Below, piece after piece: positions 1 through 8,701 of a stretch of 39,614 nucleotides of DNA. Numbering within the stretch: position 1 is the first letter of the stretch; the number at the start of each line of letters is the position of its first letter. The notes under the pieces were generated by a model that made no database searches, had not been told where the DNA came from, and saw only the letters and a list, made by a program, of their open reading frames with translations. Location: the NCBI GenBank assembly GCA_913050215.1, contig CAJXBG010000024.1, forward strand, positions 1 to 39,614. Reading direction: 5' to 3'. Both the position numbers and the translations under genes were made by a program. This DNA is from an uncultured Gammaproteobacteria bacterium. Its GTDB lineage: Bacteria; Pseudomonadota; Gammaproteobacteria; Pseudomonadales; Azotimanducaceae.

Positions 1-973
<973 letters not shown>

Positions 974-1209
974 TATAACTTGAGTGAATTCACTCACGTT
1001 CTCTGCTAAAGAGAAGGTGGAAGTGATGCAGCAAAAATCAAGGTATATGTTTGAAACAACTGTCTTAAAAGACAGTAGATAAGGCTTGAAATCAAATATT
1101 TTGAGCAGGATGTTGAAACAGACTATCACTTTTCATCTTTTTGAAAGCTTTTTAACAGAAAGCGAAAGAATTTGTTGTCTAGCGCCAAGCGCTAAATGAC
1201 ATACCAGTT
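974..1209 (+). other. 23S-5S internal transcribed spacer with hairpins and a boxA-like element
   Basis: This 236-base spacer separates 23S and 5S and contains no tRNA. It has two perfect inverted repeats. ACTGTCT/AGACAGT (arms 1059-1065 and 1070-1076) forms a short-loop hairpin. TAGCGC/GCGCTA (1180-1185 and 1189-1194, loop CAA) lies 15 bases before 5S. GCTTTTTAACAG at 1147-1158 resembles the boxA antitermination element (consensus near TGCTCTTTAACA). The hairpins are seen directly; roles in RNase processing and Nus-factor antitermination are inferred from other rRNA operons. Confidence 0.6.
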
Positions 1210-1328
1210 TGTCTGACGACAATAGCGTGTAGGAACCACCTGATCCCATCTCGAACTCAGAAGTGAAACTGCTCAGCGCCGATGGTAGTGTGGGAGTTCC
1301 CATGTGAGAGTAGGACATTGTCAGGCAT
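1210..1328 (+). rRNA. 5S ribosomal RNA
   Basis: The sequence closely follows bacterial 5S rRNA, including CGAACTCAGAAGTGAAAC and GCGCCGATGGTAGTGTGG. The ends TGTCTGAC (1210-1217) and GTCAGGCA pair to give helix I, with one G-U pair, which sets both boundaries. The length of 119 bases is normal for gammaproteobacteria. It lies downstream of 23S in the same direction and closes the rRNA operon. Confidence 0.97.
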
Positions 1329-1337
1329 TTAAAAAAT

Positions 1338-1372
1338 AACCTCATCCGCGAAAGCGGGTGGGGTTTTTTTTT
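1338..1372 (+). terminator. Rho-independent terminator of the rRNA operon (bidirectional)
   Basis: A 12-pair stem (arms 1338-1349 and 1354-1365, two G-U pairs) with a GAAA tetraloop is followed by nine T (1364-1372). It begins 9 bases after 5S. The run of six A at 1331-1336 on the other side means the same hairpin can end the minus-strand sulfotransferase gene whose stop codon is at 1391-1393. Confidence 0.93.
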
Positions 1373-1390
1373 GAGTATTCCACTCAGCGG

Positions 1391-2848
1391 CTAGATGCTG
1401 TATCCGAGCGCTATTTTGAGCGCATCCAGATCAGCACCGTATTTTTGAGATAACAATACTGATTTCGAGTAGATCGGTTTCCTGACCTGAACAGCGCTTG
1501 CTGTTTGAACCGAACGCTTGGATTCGTGAAAATCGAGGCAGGCAGGCTCAAAATCCAGCCTACATAATTCGAGTAGTCCCCTGATACCGGCTGCTGGGTC
1601 CTGAACTAATCGCTCATAACTTACGTCATAAACAAAGCCTGGCAACACCGACTGCCAATGACGCATTAAGCGTTGATATCCCAAGTAATATTGCCCTAAC
1701 TCGCGCTGGTTATAACTGTAAAAAGGTCCTCTTTCAGAGAAGTGGTTTTTGAAAAGTGAAAGGCAAGTGTCGAGCGGGTCACGGCAACAGTGAATCACTC
1801 TGGCCCTAGGGAACATCAATTTAATCATGCCAATCAGTTTAAAATTGTCTGGTTTCTTGTCAGAGACCACAGCAGGTTTTTCACCGATGTTAGATAGTGA
1901 GTCAAGATATTGCGTTGCCATCAACGCAAGCTGTTGTGGATCCAGTTTCGAAATGTTCTGGGGATAACCCCGCACATCCATATTCGCCATGATTGCAATG
2001 TTCAAATTCTGCAACTCACCGCCGCCATAAACCTTGGAATGACTGGCCAGTATCTGTTCAACGAGCGAAGTACCGGAGCGAGGCATGCCTAGAATAAACA
2101 GCGGCTCTGCTTTCGTATTTGGGCTTTCTGCAGCCTGCGCAAAGAGTTCGGGCGTAAAGGAAGCAATAATGTGATCAACTTCTTTGTCCCACTGATTGAT
2201 GTCAAATCTGAGCTGGTCTCGCATCAAGCGGTTAGCCGAATTGAAGTATGTCATGGCCCGTTCGAATAATCCGAGGTCTTCAAAACACTTTCCAAGACCA
2301 AAGGCGAGATGCATCTTTGCATTGCTGGGCGTGCTCGGCGCTGTTATCAGCGCTTCCATTGCTTGAATATCATCATCAACCGAAAGGTGATCAATCAATC
2401 TAGCAAGTTGGCGATGGGCCGGCGCATAGCTCGGGCTGAGTTCAATCGTCTTACGATATAACTGTTCACTCTCAGCAAGGGTCCCCTTCGCCTTTAGCAC
2501 ATTAGCGAGGCTAAAAACGGTATCGGCGTTGGATGGCATAAGCGCATGAGCGCGCCTGTAGTTCTTCTCCGCCGCGTCAAGGTCATGCTCTGCTTCGTCT
2601 AGCCGAGCGAGATTGTGAAAAGCGTCGCCATAATTTTCATCAAGCTTAATCGCCGCGTCAAATGACTCGCGAGCTAGAGCAAAGCGATTAAGTTGTAAAT
2701 AACAAGCCCCCAGTAGCTGGATTGCAACTGAATTTGTGGGTGCGAGACTAATCACCCGTTGATATTCTGGAATGGCCGCTTTGATATCCCCGCGACGATG
2801 GGCTTGTATTGCAGTGTCTAATAATTGAGAAACCTGACTTGAGGACAT
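1391..2848 (-). CDS. TPR-repeat sulfotransferase family protein
   Basis: This 485-residue protein has two parts. Residues about 5-215 are tetratricopeptide repeats, with regularly spaced A/G, Y and P positions such as AIKLDENYGDAFHNLARL. From about residue 248 there is a PAPS-dependent sulfotransferase domain. PRSGTS at 256-261 is the 5'-phosphosulfate-binding loop, and CRDPLDTCLSLF at 355-366 matches the 3'-phosphate-binding region. Members of this bacterial family (Sulfotransfer_1/3 with TPRs) transfer sulfate to an acceptor or are uncharacterised; the acceptor cannot be read here. No signal peptide is visible, so it should be cytoplasmic. No clear Shine-Dalgarno site precedes the ATG. It stands alone, sharing the bidirectional terminator with the rRNA operon. 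Confidence 0.88.
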   Translation of the reverse strand: MSSSQVSQLLDTAIQAHRRGDIKAAIPEYQRVISLAPTNSVAIQLLGACYLQLNRFALARESFDAAIKLDENYGDAFHNLARLDEAEHDLDAAEKNYRRAHALMPSNADTVFSLANVLKAKGTLAESEQLYRKTIELSPSYAPAHRQLARLIDHLSVDDDIQAMEALITAPSTPSNAKMHLAFGLGKCFEDLGLFERAMTYFNSANRLMRDQLRFDINQWDKEVDHIIASFTPELFAQAAESPNTKAEPLFILGMPRSGTSLVEQILASHSKVYGGGELQNLNIAIMANMDVRGYPQNISKLDPQQLALMATQYLDSLSNIGEKPAVVSDKKPDNFKLIGMIKLMFPRARVIHCCRDPLDTCLSLFKNHFSERGPFYSYNQRELGQYYLGYQRLMRHWQSVLPGFVYDVSYERLVQDPAAGIRGLLELCRLDFEPACLDFHESKRSVQTASAVQVRKPIYSKSVLLSQKYGADLDALKIALGYSI

Positions 2849-2972
2849 GTCATGACAGCCAAGAAGGTGATTTATATAACTAGGAGTTTAGTGTGAAAGT
2901 GGGTTCGGGCAAAAGAGTGCATCTTCAATTTCGAGCAAAAGATTGCCGGTTGAGCTGAATCTGATCGCCCAT

Positions 2973-3584
2973 CTATCTCACTTCAACCCCCCGCAGGACA
3001 ATCTTCACCAGTTCATCGAGGAAACTGGGTGCTTTTCGCTGCATCTCCTTTCTCAATTTAGGCGGGGTGGTCAAAACATGGTTGTTGACAGCGCCGACGA
3101 CGAGGTCCATCAGTAATCCATGGTTTAAAGAGGATGGAACCTCACCTCGTGCTGCTGCGCGTCGAATAATTGCGCGCGCCTGCAGTACGGTCTCTTCCAT
3201 ATAGGGCGACGACACCTCCCTGAGCTCAGGAAACCTGGCAGCGTCAATCAACAAGCGATTCGACATGTTTGCATAGTGACCGGTTCGGTTATCAAAGATC
3301 ATCTGAGCGAGTTCCCTGAGATCGCTGTGTAATGAACCCGTGTCGATATTATGAACAGGTAACCAACGTGCCTTCATCGCGGCGTGCAGCAGTGTTTGTT
3401 GGCTATCCCAACGCCTGTAAAGAGATGACTTACCCACGCCAGATTCGCGTGCAACGGCCTCAAAGGTAAGTGCCGACCACCCACCGTGTGCATAAATTTG
3501 CATGACAGCGTCGAAGACGCGCCCTTCAAGTTCTGGGTCTCGAGGGCGTCCCCGTAATGGTCTGTCTTTTGAAGTGCTACTCAT
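2973..3584 (-). CDS. TetR/AcrR family transcriptional regulator
   Basis: A 203-residue TetR-type repressor. The N-terminal helix-turn-helix is clear at residues about 39-59 (TFEAVARESGVGKSSLYRRW), preceded by a basic stretch (PLRGRPRDPE). The C-terminal half is the variable ligand-binding and dimerisation domain. The gene is divergent from the acyl-CoA dehydrogenase pair and separated from it by 78 bases. That gap holds a sigma70-type promoter overlapped by a perfect palindrome, so the simplest reading is repression of the dehydrogenase genes relieved by an acyl-CoA or related ligand. The ligand is unknown. No strong ribosome binding site is visible before the ATG. Confidence 0.93.
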   Translation of the reverse strand: MSSTSKDRPLRGRPRDPELEGRVFDAVMQIYAHGGWSALTFEAVARESGVGKSSLYRRWDSQQTLLHAAMKARWLPVHNIDTGSLHSDLRELAQMIFDNRTGHYANMSNRLLIDAARFPELREVSSPYMEETVLQARAIIRRAAARGEVPSSLNHGLLMDLVVGAVNNHVLTTPPKLRKEMQRKAPSFLDELVKIVLRGVEVR

Positions 3585-3591
3585 TGTTTTA

Positions 3592-3636
3592 TTGTCTAAT
3601 TTTTATAGTTTCGGTATATTGGGACGCATATCGTCC
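3592..3636 (+). promoter_or_regulatory. Promoter with overlapping TetR-type operator
   Basis: TTGTCT (3592-3597) and TATATT (3615-3620) are separated by exactly 17 bases, a good sigma70 arrangement reading toward the acyl-CoA dehydrogenases. The perfect 5-base inverted repeat GGACG-CATAT-CGTCC (3622-3636) directly follows the -10 box and covers the predicted start site near 3627. This is where a TetR repressor would block initiation. The elements are seen; their use is inferred. Confidence 0.65.
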
Positions 3637-3662
3637 GTTAATTAAAGCATAGGATATTAATT

Positions 3663-4775
3663 TTGAACACACTTTCCAGTGAAGAGCGGAATGCCCTTAA
3701 AGATTCCGTTAGTAAGCTCATGAGCGACGCGAGTACGGAGGCTGAGGTCAGGCGCGTCATGGAAACGGCACAGGGTTTTGACTCGGATCTATGGCGCGCA
3801 TTGTCCGAAATGGGCGTGATCGGATTGATCACTGATGAAAAGTTTGGCGGCTCTGGCGTCGGTCCAATGGAGCTCGAAGCGGTGATGGAAGAGACAGGTG
3901 CGGCGCTTCTCTGTTCGCCGTTGCTCGCTAGCGGTGTGATCGCGGCCGAGTTATTGCAGGCGCTGGGCGATGAAACGCTGAACGCCGACTTAATGCCCAG
4001 AGTAGCAACAGGAGAAACCATTGCGAGTGCCGTAATCACGGGGGATAAAGGTTGTTGGACTGAGTCCGGTGTTGATATCTCTGCCACGGCTTTCGAAGGG
4101 GGCTGGCAACTAGAAGGACGTGGCAACTACGTATTGCACGCGCAAAATGCCGATGTTCTTATCGTGATCGCAAATACGGAAAGCGGCCTGGCCGCTTATA
4201 CAGTCGATCCGTCGGATGACGCCGTTCAGATAGAGGCACTGCCAACGTTGGACCGCACGCTCCGCATCGCGAGTGTGCGTTTTAGCGGCGCTGGCGCAAA
4301 ACAAATCAATGCCACGCGTCCCGTTTGGGAGGCTGTCAGTCAGGCGCTCAATCTAGCGCTGGTTGCTCTCGCGGGTGAACAAGCCGGTGGCGCAAAAAAG
4401 GTCCTAGATTTTACTGTTGAATACGCTAAGACCCGCATACAGTTCGGCCGCCAAATTGGCAGTTTTCAAGCGATAAAACATATGGCCGCCGACCTGCTCG
4501 TTGAAACAGAGTCGGCGATTTCGGCGGCGAGACATGCAGCCAGCTCACTTGCGGATCCGTCATCGCACACCCATGAGGCAATCAGTCTTGCGGCTTTCGC
4601 CTGCGCAGATGCATTTGTGCGAACAGCCGCAGACGGCGTGCAGATGCATGGTGGTATCGCCTTTACTTGGGAGCATCCCGCGCATCTTTATTTGAAGCGA
4701 GCACGCGCAAATGCGCAATTATTTGGCAGCTCCGACTTTCATCGCGAAAACTATCTTAAGGCACTTGGAGGCTAG
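3663..4775 (+). CDS. Acyl-CoA dehydrogenase family protein (first of pair)
   Basis: A 370-residue flavin-dependent acyl-CoA dehydrogenase subunit. The FAD/dimer signature RIQFGRQIGSFQAIKH is at residues 258-273 and the C-terminal block QMHGGIAFTWEHPAHLYL at 327-344. The start is a TTG at 3663, with AGGA at 3651-3654 eight bases before it and an in-frame stop at 3639; no ATG is available upstream. The family forms a 2,3-double bond in acyl-CoA thioesters and passes electrons to electron-transfer flavoprotein. The next gene starts one base after this stop, so the two are very likely co-translated subunits, like the alpha2-beta2 dehydrogenases of steroid side-chain degradation. Substrate unknown. 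Confidence 0.93.
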   Translation: MNTLSSEERNALKDSVSKLMSDASTEAEVRRVMETAQGFDSDLWRALSEMGVIGLITDEKFGGSGVGPMELEAVMEETGAALLCSPLLASGVIAAELLQALGDETLNADLMPRVATGETIASAVITGDKGCWTESGVDISATAFEGGWQLEGRGNYVLHAQNADVLIVIANTESGLAAYTVDPSDDAVQIEALPTLDRTLRIASVRFSGAGAKQINATRPVWEAVSQALNLALVALAGEQAGGAKKVLDFTVEYAKTRIQFGRQIGSFQAIKHMAADLLVETESAISAARHAASSLADPSSHTHEAISLAAFACADAFVRTAADGVQMHGGIAFTWEHPAHLYLKRARANAQLFGSSDFHRENYLKALGG

Positions 4776-4776
4776 T

Positions 4777-6000
4777 ATGACGACAACATCAAATACAAAT
4801 GACGAGAGCCTGCGACAGGAAGTGAAAGCCTGGTTAGCAGAGAATTGGACGCAAGATATTTCCAAGGAATTGCTAAATGAGCAAATCTATTGGGAAGTCT
4901 CTGCGGCGCGCAAGAACTGGTTGAAGAAAGTCGTTGAAGCACGATGGGCCGTACCCAGTTGGCCAGAGGAGTGGCACGGACGCGCAATCGCAAACGAGCA
5001 AGCAAGCATCATTGAACGCGAGTTTGCGAAGGTACGCGCACCAGGTGCAGGTCAGGATCGAAATAACCTTTGGGCAAATACGTTGCTTGCACAGGGTCAA
5101 CAAGGTTTGAAGGAAAAGCTAATTGGTCCTTTGCTCAGGAGTGAGGTCAATATGTGCCTGCTGTACAGTGAGCCAGGTGCCGGGTCTGATCTCGCGGGAA
5201 TCCGTACACGCGCGGATAAACAAGGTGACCATTATCTGGTGAACGGTCAGAAAGTATGGACATCGGGAGCGGCGACAGCGGAATATGGCATGTTAGTCGC
5301 TCGTACAAATTGGGATGTTCCCAAACACCAGGGCATTAGTTTTTTCTTCTGTCCTATGAAGCAGTCTGGTATTGAAGTACGGCCCCTGAAACAGATTACC
5401 AACGAGAGCCATTTCAACGAGGTATTTATTACGGATGCGACGGTACCCGCGGAAAACATTCTTGGCGCACCGGGTATGGGTTGGCAAGTGTTGAATATGG
5501 CGCTTGCCTATGAACGTTCGTCGATGGGGGAAGGCGCCAGAGGACCACGAAGTGGTGTAAAACAGACCAACAAGGAAGAGCCCTTGATCAATCTGGCCAG
5601 GGAAGCCAGTCGACTTGATGAGCCACACCTTCGTCAGCAGATCGCGCAAGCTATCGCCTACAAAAAGTTGAATGCACTGAACACCGCGCGGGCAAAAGCT
5701 GATCTTTCCCAGGGCACATCGTCTTCAATCATGAGTCTGGGCAAGTTAGCCATGTCTCGAATCCTGCATGAGGAGGGCAGGCTACGCACTGAAATTCTTG
5801 GTGCTGAAAGCCTTCTCGAGGGTGCAGACCATCCGCGTGCAGAAGATGCTAACTTTCTTAGCCTAAACGCTTACTTCACTTCGATCGGCGGAGGAACCGA
5901 CCAGGTTCAGCGAAATATCATCGGTGAACGGGTATTGGGTTTACCAAAAGAACCCGAGGTAGATAAGACGATTGCGTTCCGGGATGTGCGCACAAGTTAG
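4777..6000 (+). CDS. Acyl-CoA dehydrogenase family protein (second of pair)
   Basis: A 407-residue acyl-CoA dehydrogenase. The ATG at 4777 is chosen because GGAG (4767-4770) lies six bases upstream; a longer in-frame reading would overlap the preceding gene by 66 bases. Visible family blocks are CLLYSEPGAGSDLAG (127-141) and the C-terminal GGGTDQVQRNIIGERVLGLP (371-390), which is strongly conserved. Glu246 in MALAYERSS sits in the helix where isovaleryl- and long-chain-type dehydrogenases keep the catalytic base, so this subunit may carry it; that is an inference from the motif. It is co-transcribed with the gene one base upstream under the TetR-type operator. Confidence 0.94.
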   Translation: MTTTSNTNDESLRQEVKAWLAENWTQDISKELLNEQIYWEVSAARKNWLKKVVEARWAVPSWPEEWHGRAIANEQASIIEREFAKVRAPGAGQDRNNLWANTLLAQGQQGLKEKLIGPLLRSEVNMCLLYSEPGAGSDLAGIRTRADKQGDHYLVNGQKVWTSGAATAEYGMLVARTNWDVPKHQGISFFFCPMKQSGIEVRPLKQITNESHFNEVFITDATVPAENILGAPGMGWQVLNMALAYERSSMGEGARGPRSGVKQTNKEEPLINLAREASRLDEPHLRQQIAQAIAYKKLNALNTARAKADLSQGTSSSIMSLGKLAMSRILHEEGRLRTEILGAESLLEGADHPRAEDANFLSLNAYFTSIGGGTDQVQRNIIGERVLGLPKEPEVDKTIAFRDVRTS

Positions 6001-6112
6001 TTCATGCCGCGAAGAGACAGATAAGCGCTTCGAGTGAACCGATTCGGAGCCTTATGTGGAGAAAAACCGCATATTCAGATAGTGTCTGCAGGACTCAACA
6101 AAGAGATCTCAC

Positions 6113-7312
6113 ATGACACCCGAAGAGAGAGCTGCATTACGTTTTGACAGTAAAACGGTTTATTACCCCGAAGATGACGCGACTCAATCGATAGCAGCGC
6201 CGTTGGTGATGTCCTCAAGCTTTCAATACGACGCTGAGATCTATCAGCGTGTTGTTGAAGGGGAACGTAAAGATGTCAATATATATGGCCGTTGCGGTAA
6301 TCCTACCGAGTATCAATTTGAAGAACAGATGATGCAGATAGAAAGTGCAGACGCCTGTCTTGCGACTGCGTCAGGCATGGCAGCTATTTCTGTTGTTTTG
6401 TTTGGATTGTTAAAGAGTGGTGATCATATTGTTTGTGACTGGACCACCTATAGCTCTACTCATGAGATGCTTGATCATCGACTGACCGACTTTGGTATCA
6501 CCACCACGTTTGTTGATACTGCTGACATTGAAAGTGTGAAGGCAGCGATCCAAGAAAACACACGACTTATTTATTTCGAGTCCATCGCGAACCCGACCAT
6601 GAAAGTTGCGGATATGAATGCGTTGGTTGAAGTCGCGCGGCAACAAGAGGTTTTAACAGTTTGCGATAATACCTTTGCCAGCCCCTGCGTTATTCGACCG
6701 CTTGAGTGGGGTGTCGATCTCGTTGTTGAAAGCGCTACGAAGTTTATCAGTGGCCACAGTGACGTTATCGGTGGCGCCATTTGTATGAAGTCCGAGAAAC
6801 TTCCAGCTGATTTTCTAGAACAAATTCGCTGGGATACGATGGTGAAGTGGGGTTCCCCTTTGGCGCCTTTTAACGCGTGGTTACTGTTGCGCAGTATGCA
6901 AACCCTGTCTATACGTGTCGAGCGGCAGTGTCAGTCGGCAATGAAACTGGCGAACCACTTTGCACAACACGAAAAAGTAAATCGTGTTTGGTACCCGGGG
7001 CTCGCTTCCCATGCTCAACATGCGCTGGCTAAAATGCAGATGCCAACTTTTGGCGGTATGTTGAGTTTTGACGTGGGAAATGCAAACAAAGCATTGAAGG
7101 TACTTGATAGTTTGAAGCTTGCCTGTTTCGCCGCAAGTCTGGGCGGGGTGCGCACGACCACTCAGATTCCTGCTTCGATGGCTTTTCTCGATATTCCAGA
7201 AGCGGAACGCCGCCAAATGGGAATTTCTGATGGCATGATCAGGGTATCGGTAGGTATCGAAGATATCGACGATCTGATTCATGACTTCGATCGCGCCTTA
7301 GCACTTGTTTAG
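6113..7312 (+). CDS. Cys/Met-metabolism PLP-dependent lyase (methionine gamma-lyase/cystathionine gamma-lyase family)
   Basis: A 399-residue fold-type I PLP enzyme of the gamma-lyase/synthase family. Seen motifs: YGR at 58-60 (phosphate contact from the neighbouring subunit), SGMAA (87-91), Asp185 in CDNTFASP, the PLP lysine Lys210 in ESATKFISGHSDVIGGA, and Arg377 in IRVSVGIED for the substrate carboxylate. Tyr113 is present, but the next residues are SST where methionine gamma-lyases have GCT, so the typical active-site cysteine is replaced by serine. It could be a methionine or cystathionine gamma-lyase, a sulfhydrylase, or a lyase for another sulfur amino acid. A permease follows 21 bases later in the same direction, suggesting uptake plus breakdown of one amino acid. 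Confidence 0.9.
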   Translation: MTPEERAALRFDSKTVYYPEDDATQSIAAPLVMSSSFQYDAEIYQRVVEGERKDVNIYGRCGNPTEYQFEEQMMQIESADACLATASGMAAISVVLFGLLKSGDHIVCDWTTYSSTHEMLDHRLTDFGITTTFVDTADIESVKAAIQENTRLIYFESIANPTMKVADMNALVEVARQQEVLTVCDNTFASPCVIRPLEWGVDLVVESATKFISGHSDVIGGAICMKSEKLPADFLEQIRWDTMVKWGSPLAPFNAWLLLRSMQTLSIRVERQCQSAMKLANHFAQHEKVNRVWYPGLASHAQHALAKMQMPTFGGMLSFDVGNANKALKVLDSLKLACFAASLGGVRTTTQIPASMAFLDIPEAERRQMGISDGMIRVSVGIEDIDDLIHDFDRALALV

Positions 7313-7333
7313 CAACGATCTTCGGATTTAATT

Positions 7334-8650
7334 ATGCAGCTAAATCGATCTCTGGGTTTCTGGGATGTGTTCGCTATTGCGCTTGGGCAGGTAATCGGTT
7401 CCGGCATTATGGTGCTTGTAGGCATAGGTATTGGTTTTACCGGTTACGGGATTGTCTTTGCTTTCATGTTGTCCGCATTATTATCGATCATCAAGCAGAT
7501 TCCTGTCGCGTTCATGGGCTCCGCGATGCCGGCAACCGGTGGTTTGTATGTCTATTGCAAGCGAGTGCTAGGTCCTAAAATCGGTTTCTTCTATCTAGCC
7601 ATCTTGCTAGTGACACATATTCTCATCGCGTTGTTTGCGCTCGGCTTTGCCGAATACGCAATGTCATTGATGCCTGAGTTAGATGGCCAAAGTGTTGCCC
7701 TAGGTATTCTCTTCGTGTTCTATCTGATCAACCTGATAGGGGTGAAGGAAGCGGCGTTCGTGCAAAAATTTATGATCGTGTTTTTGCTCTTAGGTTTATC
7801 CACGTTGATATTTTTCGGCATAGGAGAGGTCAACTATGAAAATTTTGAGTCTCCTGAAAAGCTTTTCCCCGATGGCTGGTACGGTTTTGGTCTCGCCTGT
7901 GTTGTGTTGTCCTTTTCAACCGGCGGAGCACAGTTTATTTCAGAGCTCGGTGGCGAAATGAAAAACCCACAGCGTGACCTGCCGCGAGCGATGATATTCA
8001 GCACGTTGCTGGCAGCCGTCTTTTTTACCTTGGTTTCGGTTGTCGCTGTTGGCATTCTGCCGCTTGAGCAAACCGCCGGAAAGTCCCTCGCTGAAGTGGC
8101 CAGTGCAATTTTACCCGCGCCGGTATACGTCGCGTTTATCATTGGCGCGGGACTATTTGCGTTGGCAACGAGTATCAACTCAACCTTTACCTGGGCAACG
8201 AAGTCTGTGCTTATTGCCTGTGAAGACGGCTGGCTTCCTCGTGGCATAGCGGTTGTAAATAAGCGTTTTAATACTCCTCATATTCTACTGACGGTTTTGC
8301 TGGTGGTGGGTGCTGCGCCCATTCTTGCAGGGAAAGACCTGAGGTACATCATCATGCTGGGTGGTGGGTTGGTTTTTCTGTACGACCTGATCCCTTTGGC
8401 CGCTGCCTTCTTGTTAGCCCAGCGTCTACCCGAGGTGTTTGCGGGGGCGAGCGTAAAGATGTCTGAGTCGCTCCTTCGAATTGTCAGCGTGCTTGGTGTG
8501 CTTGTGCTTCTGGGCCAGATGGCGCTTTCATTCTCGGATATTGATCGTGAGGGATGGATGCTGGTTTTCAGTTATATCGTGCTGGTGATCATCTATATTC
8601 ACTTTCGCGCACCCTATAATTTAGCAGCGACAAACGAAAGGCCTTGCTGA
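7334..8650 (+). CDS. APC-superfamily amino acid/amine permease
   Basis: A 438-residue polytopic membrane protein, hydrophobic over nearly its whole length with about 12 membrane segments. The N-terminal block GFWDVFAIALGQVIGSGIMV matches the first broken helix of APC transporters, where the backbone binds the substrate amino and carboxyl groups. SFSTGGAQFISELGGEMKNP corresponds to the helix 6 region. It follows the PLP lyase gene by 21 bases and is likely co-transcribed with it. The substrate cannot be read; a sulfur amino acid is suggested only by the neighbour. It is convergent with a second APC permease. Confidence 0.92.
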   Translation: MQLNRSLGFWDVFAIALGQVIGSGIMVLVGIGIGFTGYGIVFAFMLSALLSIIKQIPVAFMGSAMPATGGLYVYCKRVLGPKIGFFYLAILLVTHILIALFALGFAEYAMSLMPELDGQSVALGILFVFYLINLIGVKEAAFVQKFMIVFLLLGLSTLIFFGIGEVNYENFESPEKLFPDGWYGFGLACVVLSFSTGGAQFISELGGEMKNPQRDLPRAMIFSTLLAAVFFTLVSVVAVGILPLEQTAGKSLAEVASAILPAPVYVAFIIGAGLFALATSINSTFTWATKSVLIACEDGWLPRGIAVVNKRFNTPHILLTVLLVVGAAPILAGKDLRYIIMLGGGLVFLYDLIPLAAAFLLAQRLPEVFAGASVKMSESLLRIVSVLGVLVLLGQMALSFSDIDREGWMLVFSYIVLVIIYIHFRAPYNLAATNERPC

Positions 8651-8663
8651 AGATATCAACTTA

Positions 8664-8701
8664 AAGCGGTCACAGTCCGGGTTAGAAAACCTGATCCGCT
8701 T
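8664..8701. terminator. Possible stem-loop between convergent permease genes
   Basis: AAGCGG (8664-8669) pairs with CCGCTT (8696-8701), and inside it GGTT (8680-8683) pairs with AACC (8688-8691) around an AGAA loop. It lies at the junction of two convergent genes and overlaps the stop codon of the minus-strand permease. There is no T-run, so it is at best a weak or Rho-assisted terminator. Confidence 0.3.

Noticed and set aside
4711-4776. An N-terminal extension of the second acyl-CoA dehydrogenase
   Set aside because: The extra 22 codons overlap the previous gene, and the ATG at 4777 has a well-placed GGAG.
6113-7312. The PLP lyase as OvoB, partner of OvoA
   Set aside because: It is 17 kb from ovoA, on the other strand and paired with a permease; nothing in the sequence singles it out as a sulfoxide lyase.
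7834-8247. A 137-codon minus-strand reading frame
   Set aside because: It is antisense to the APC permease, and its composition reflects the complement of hydrophobic codons.
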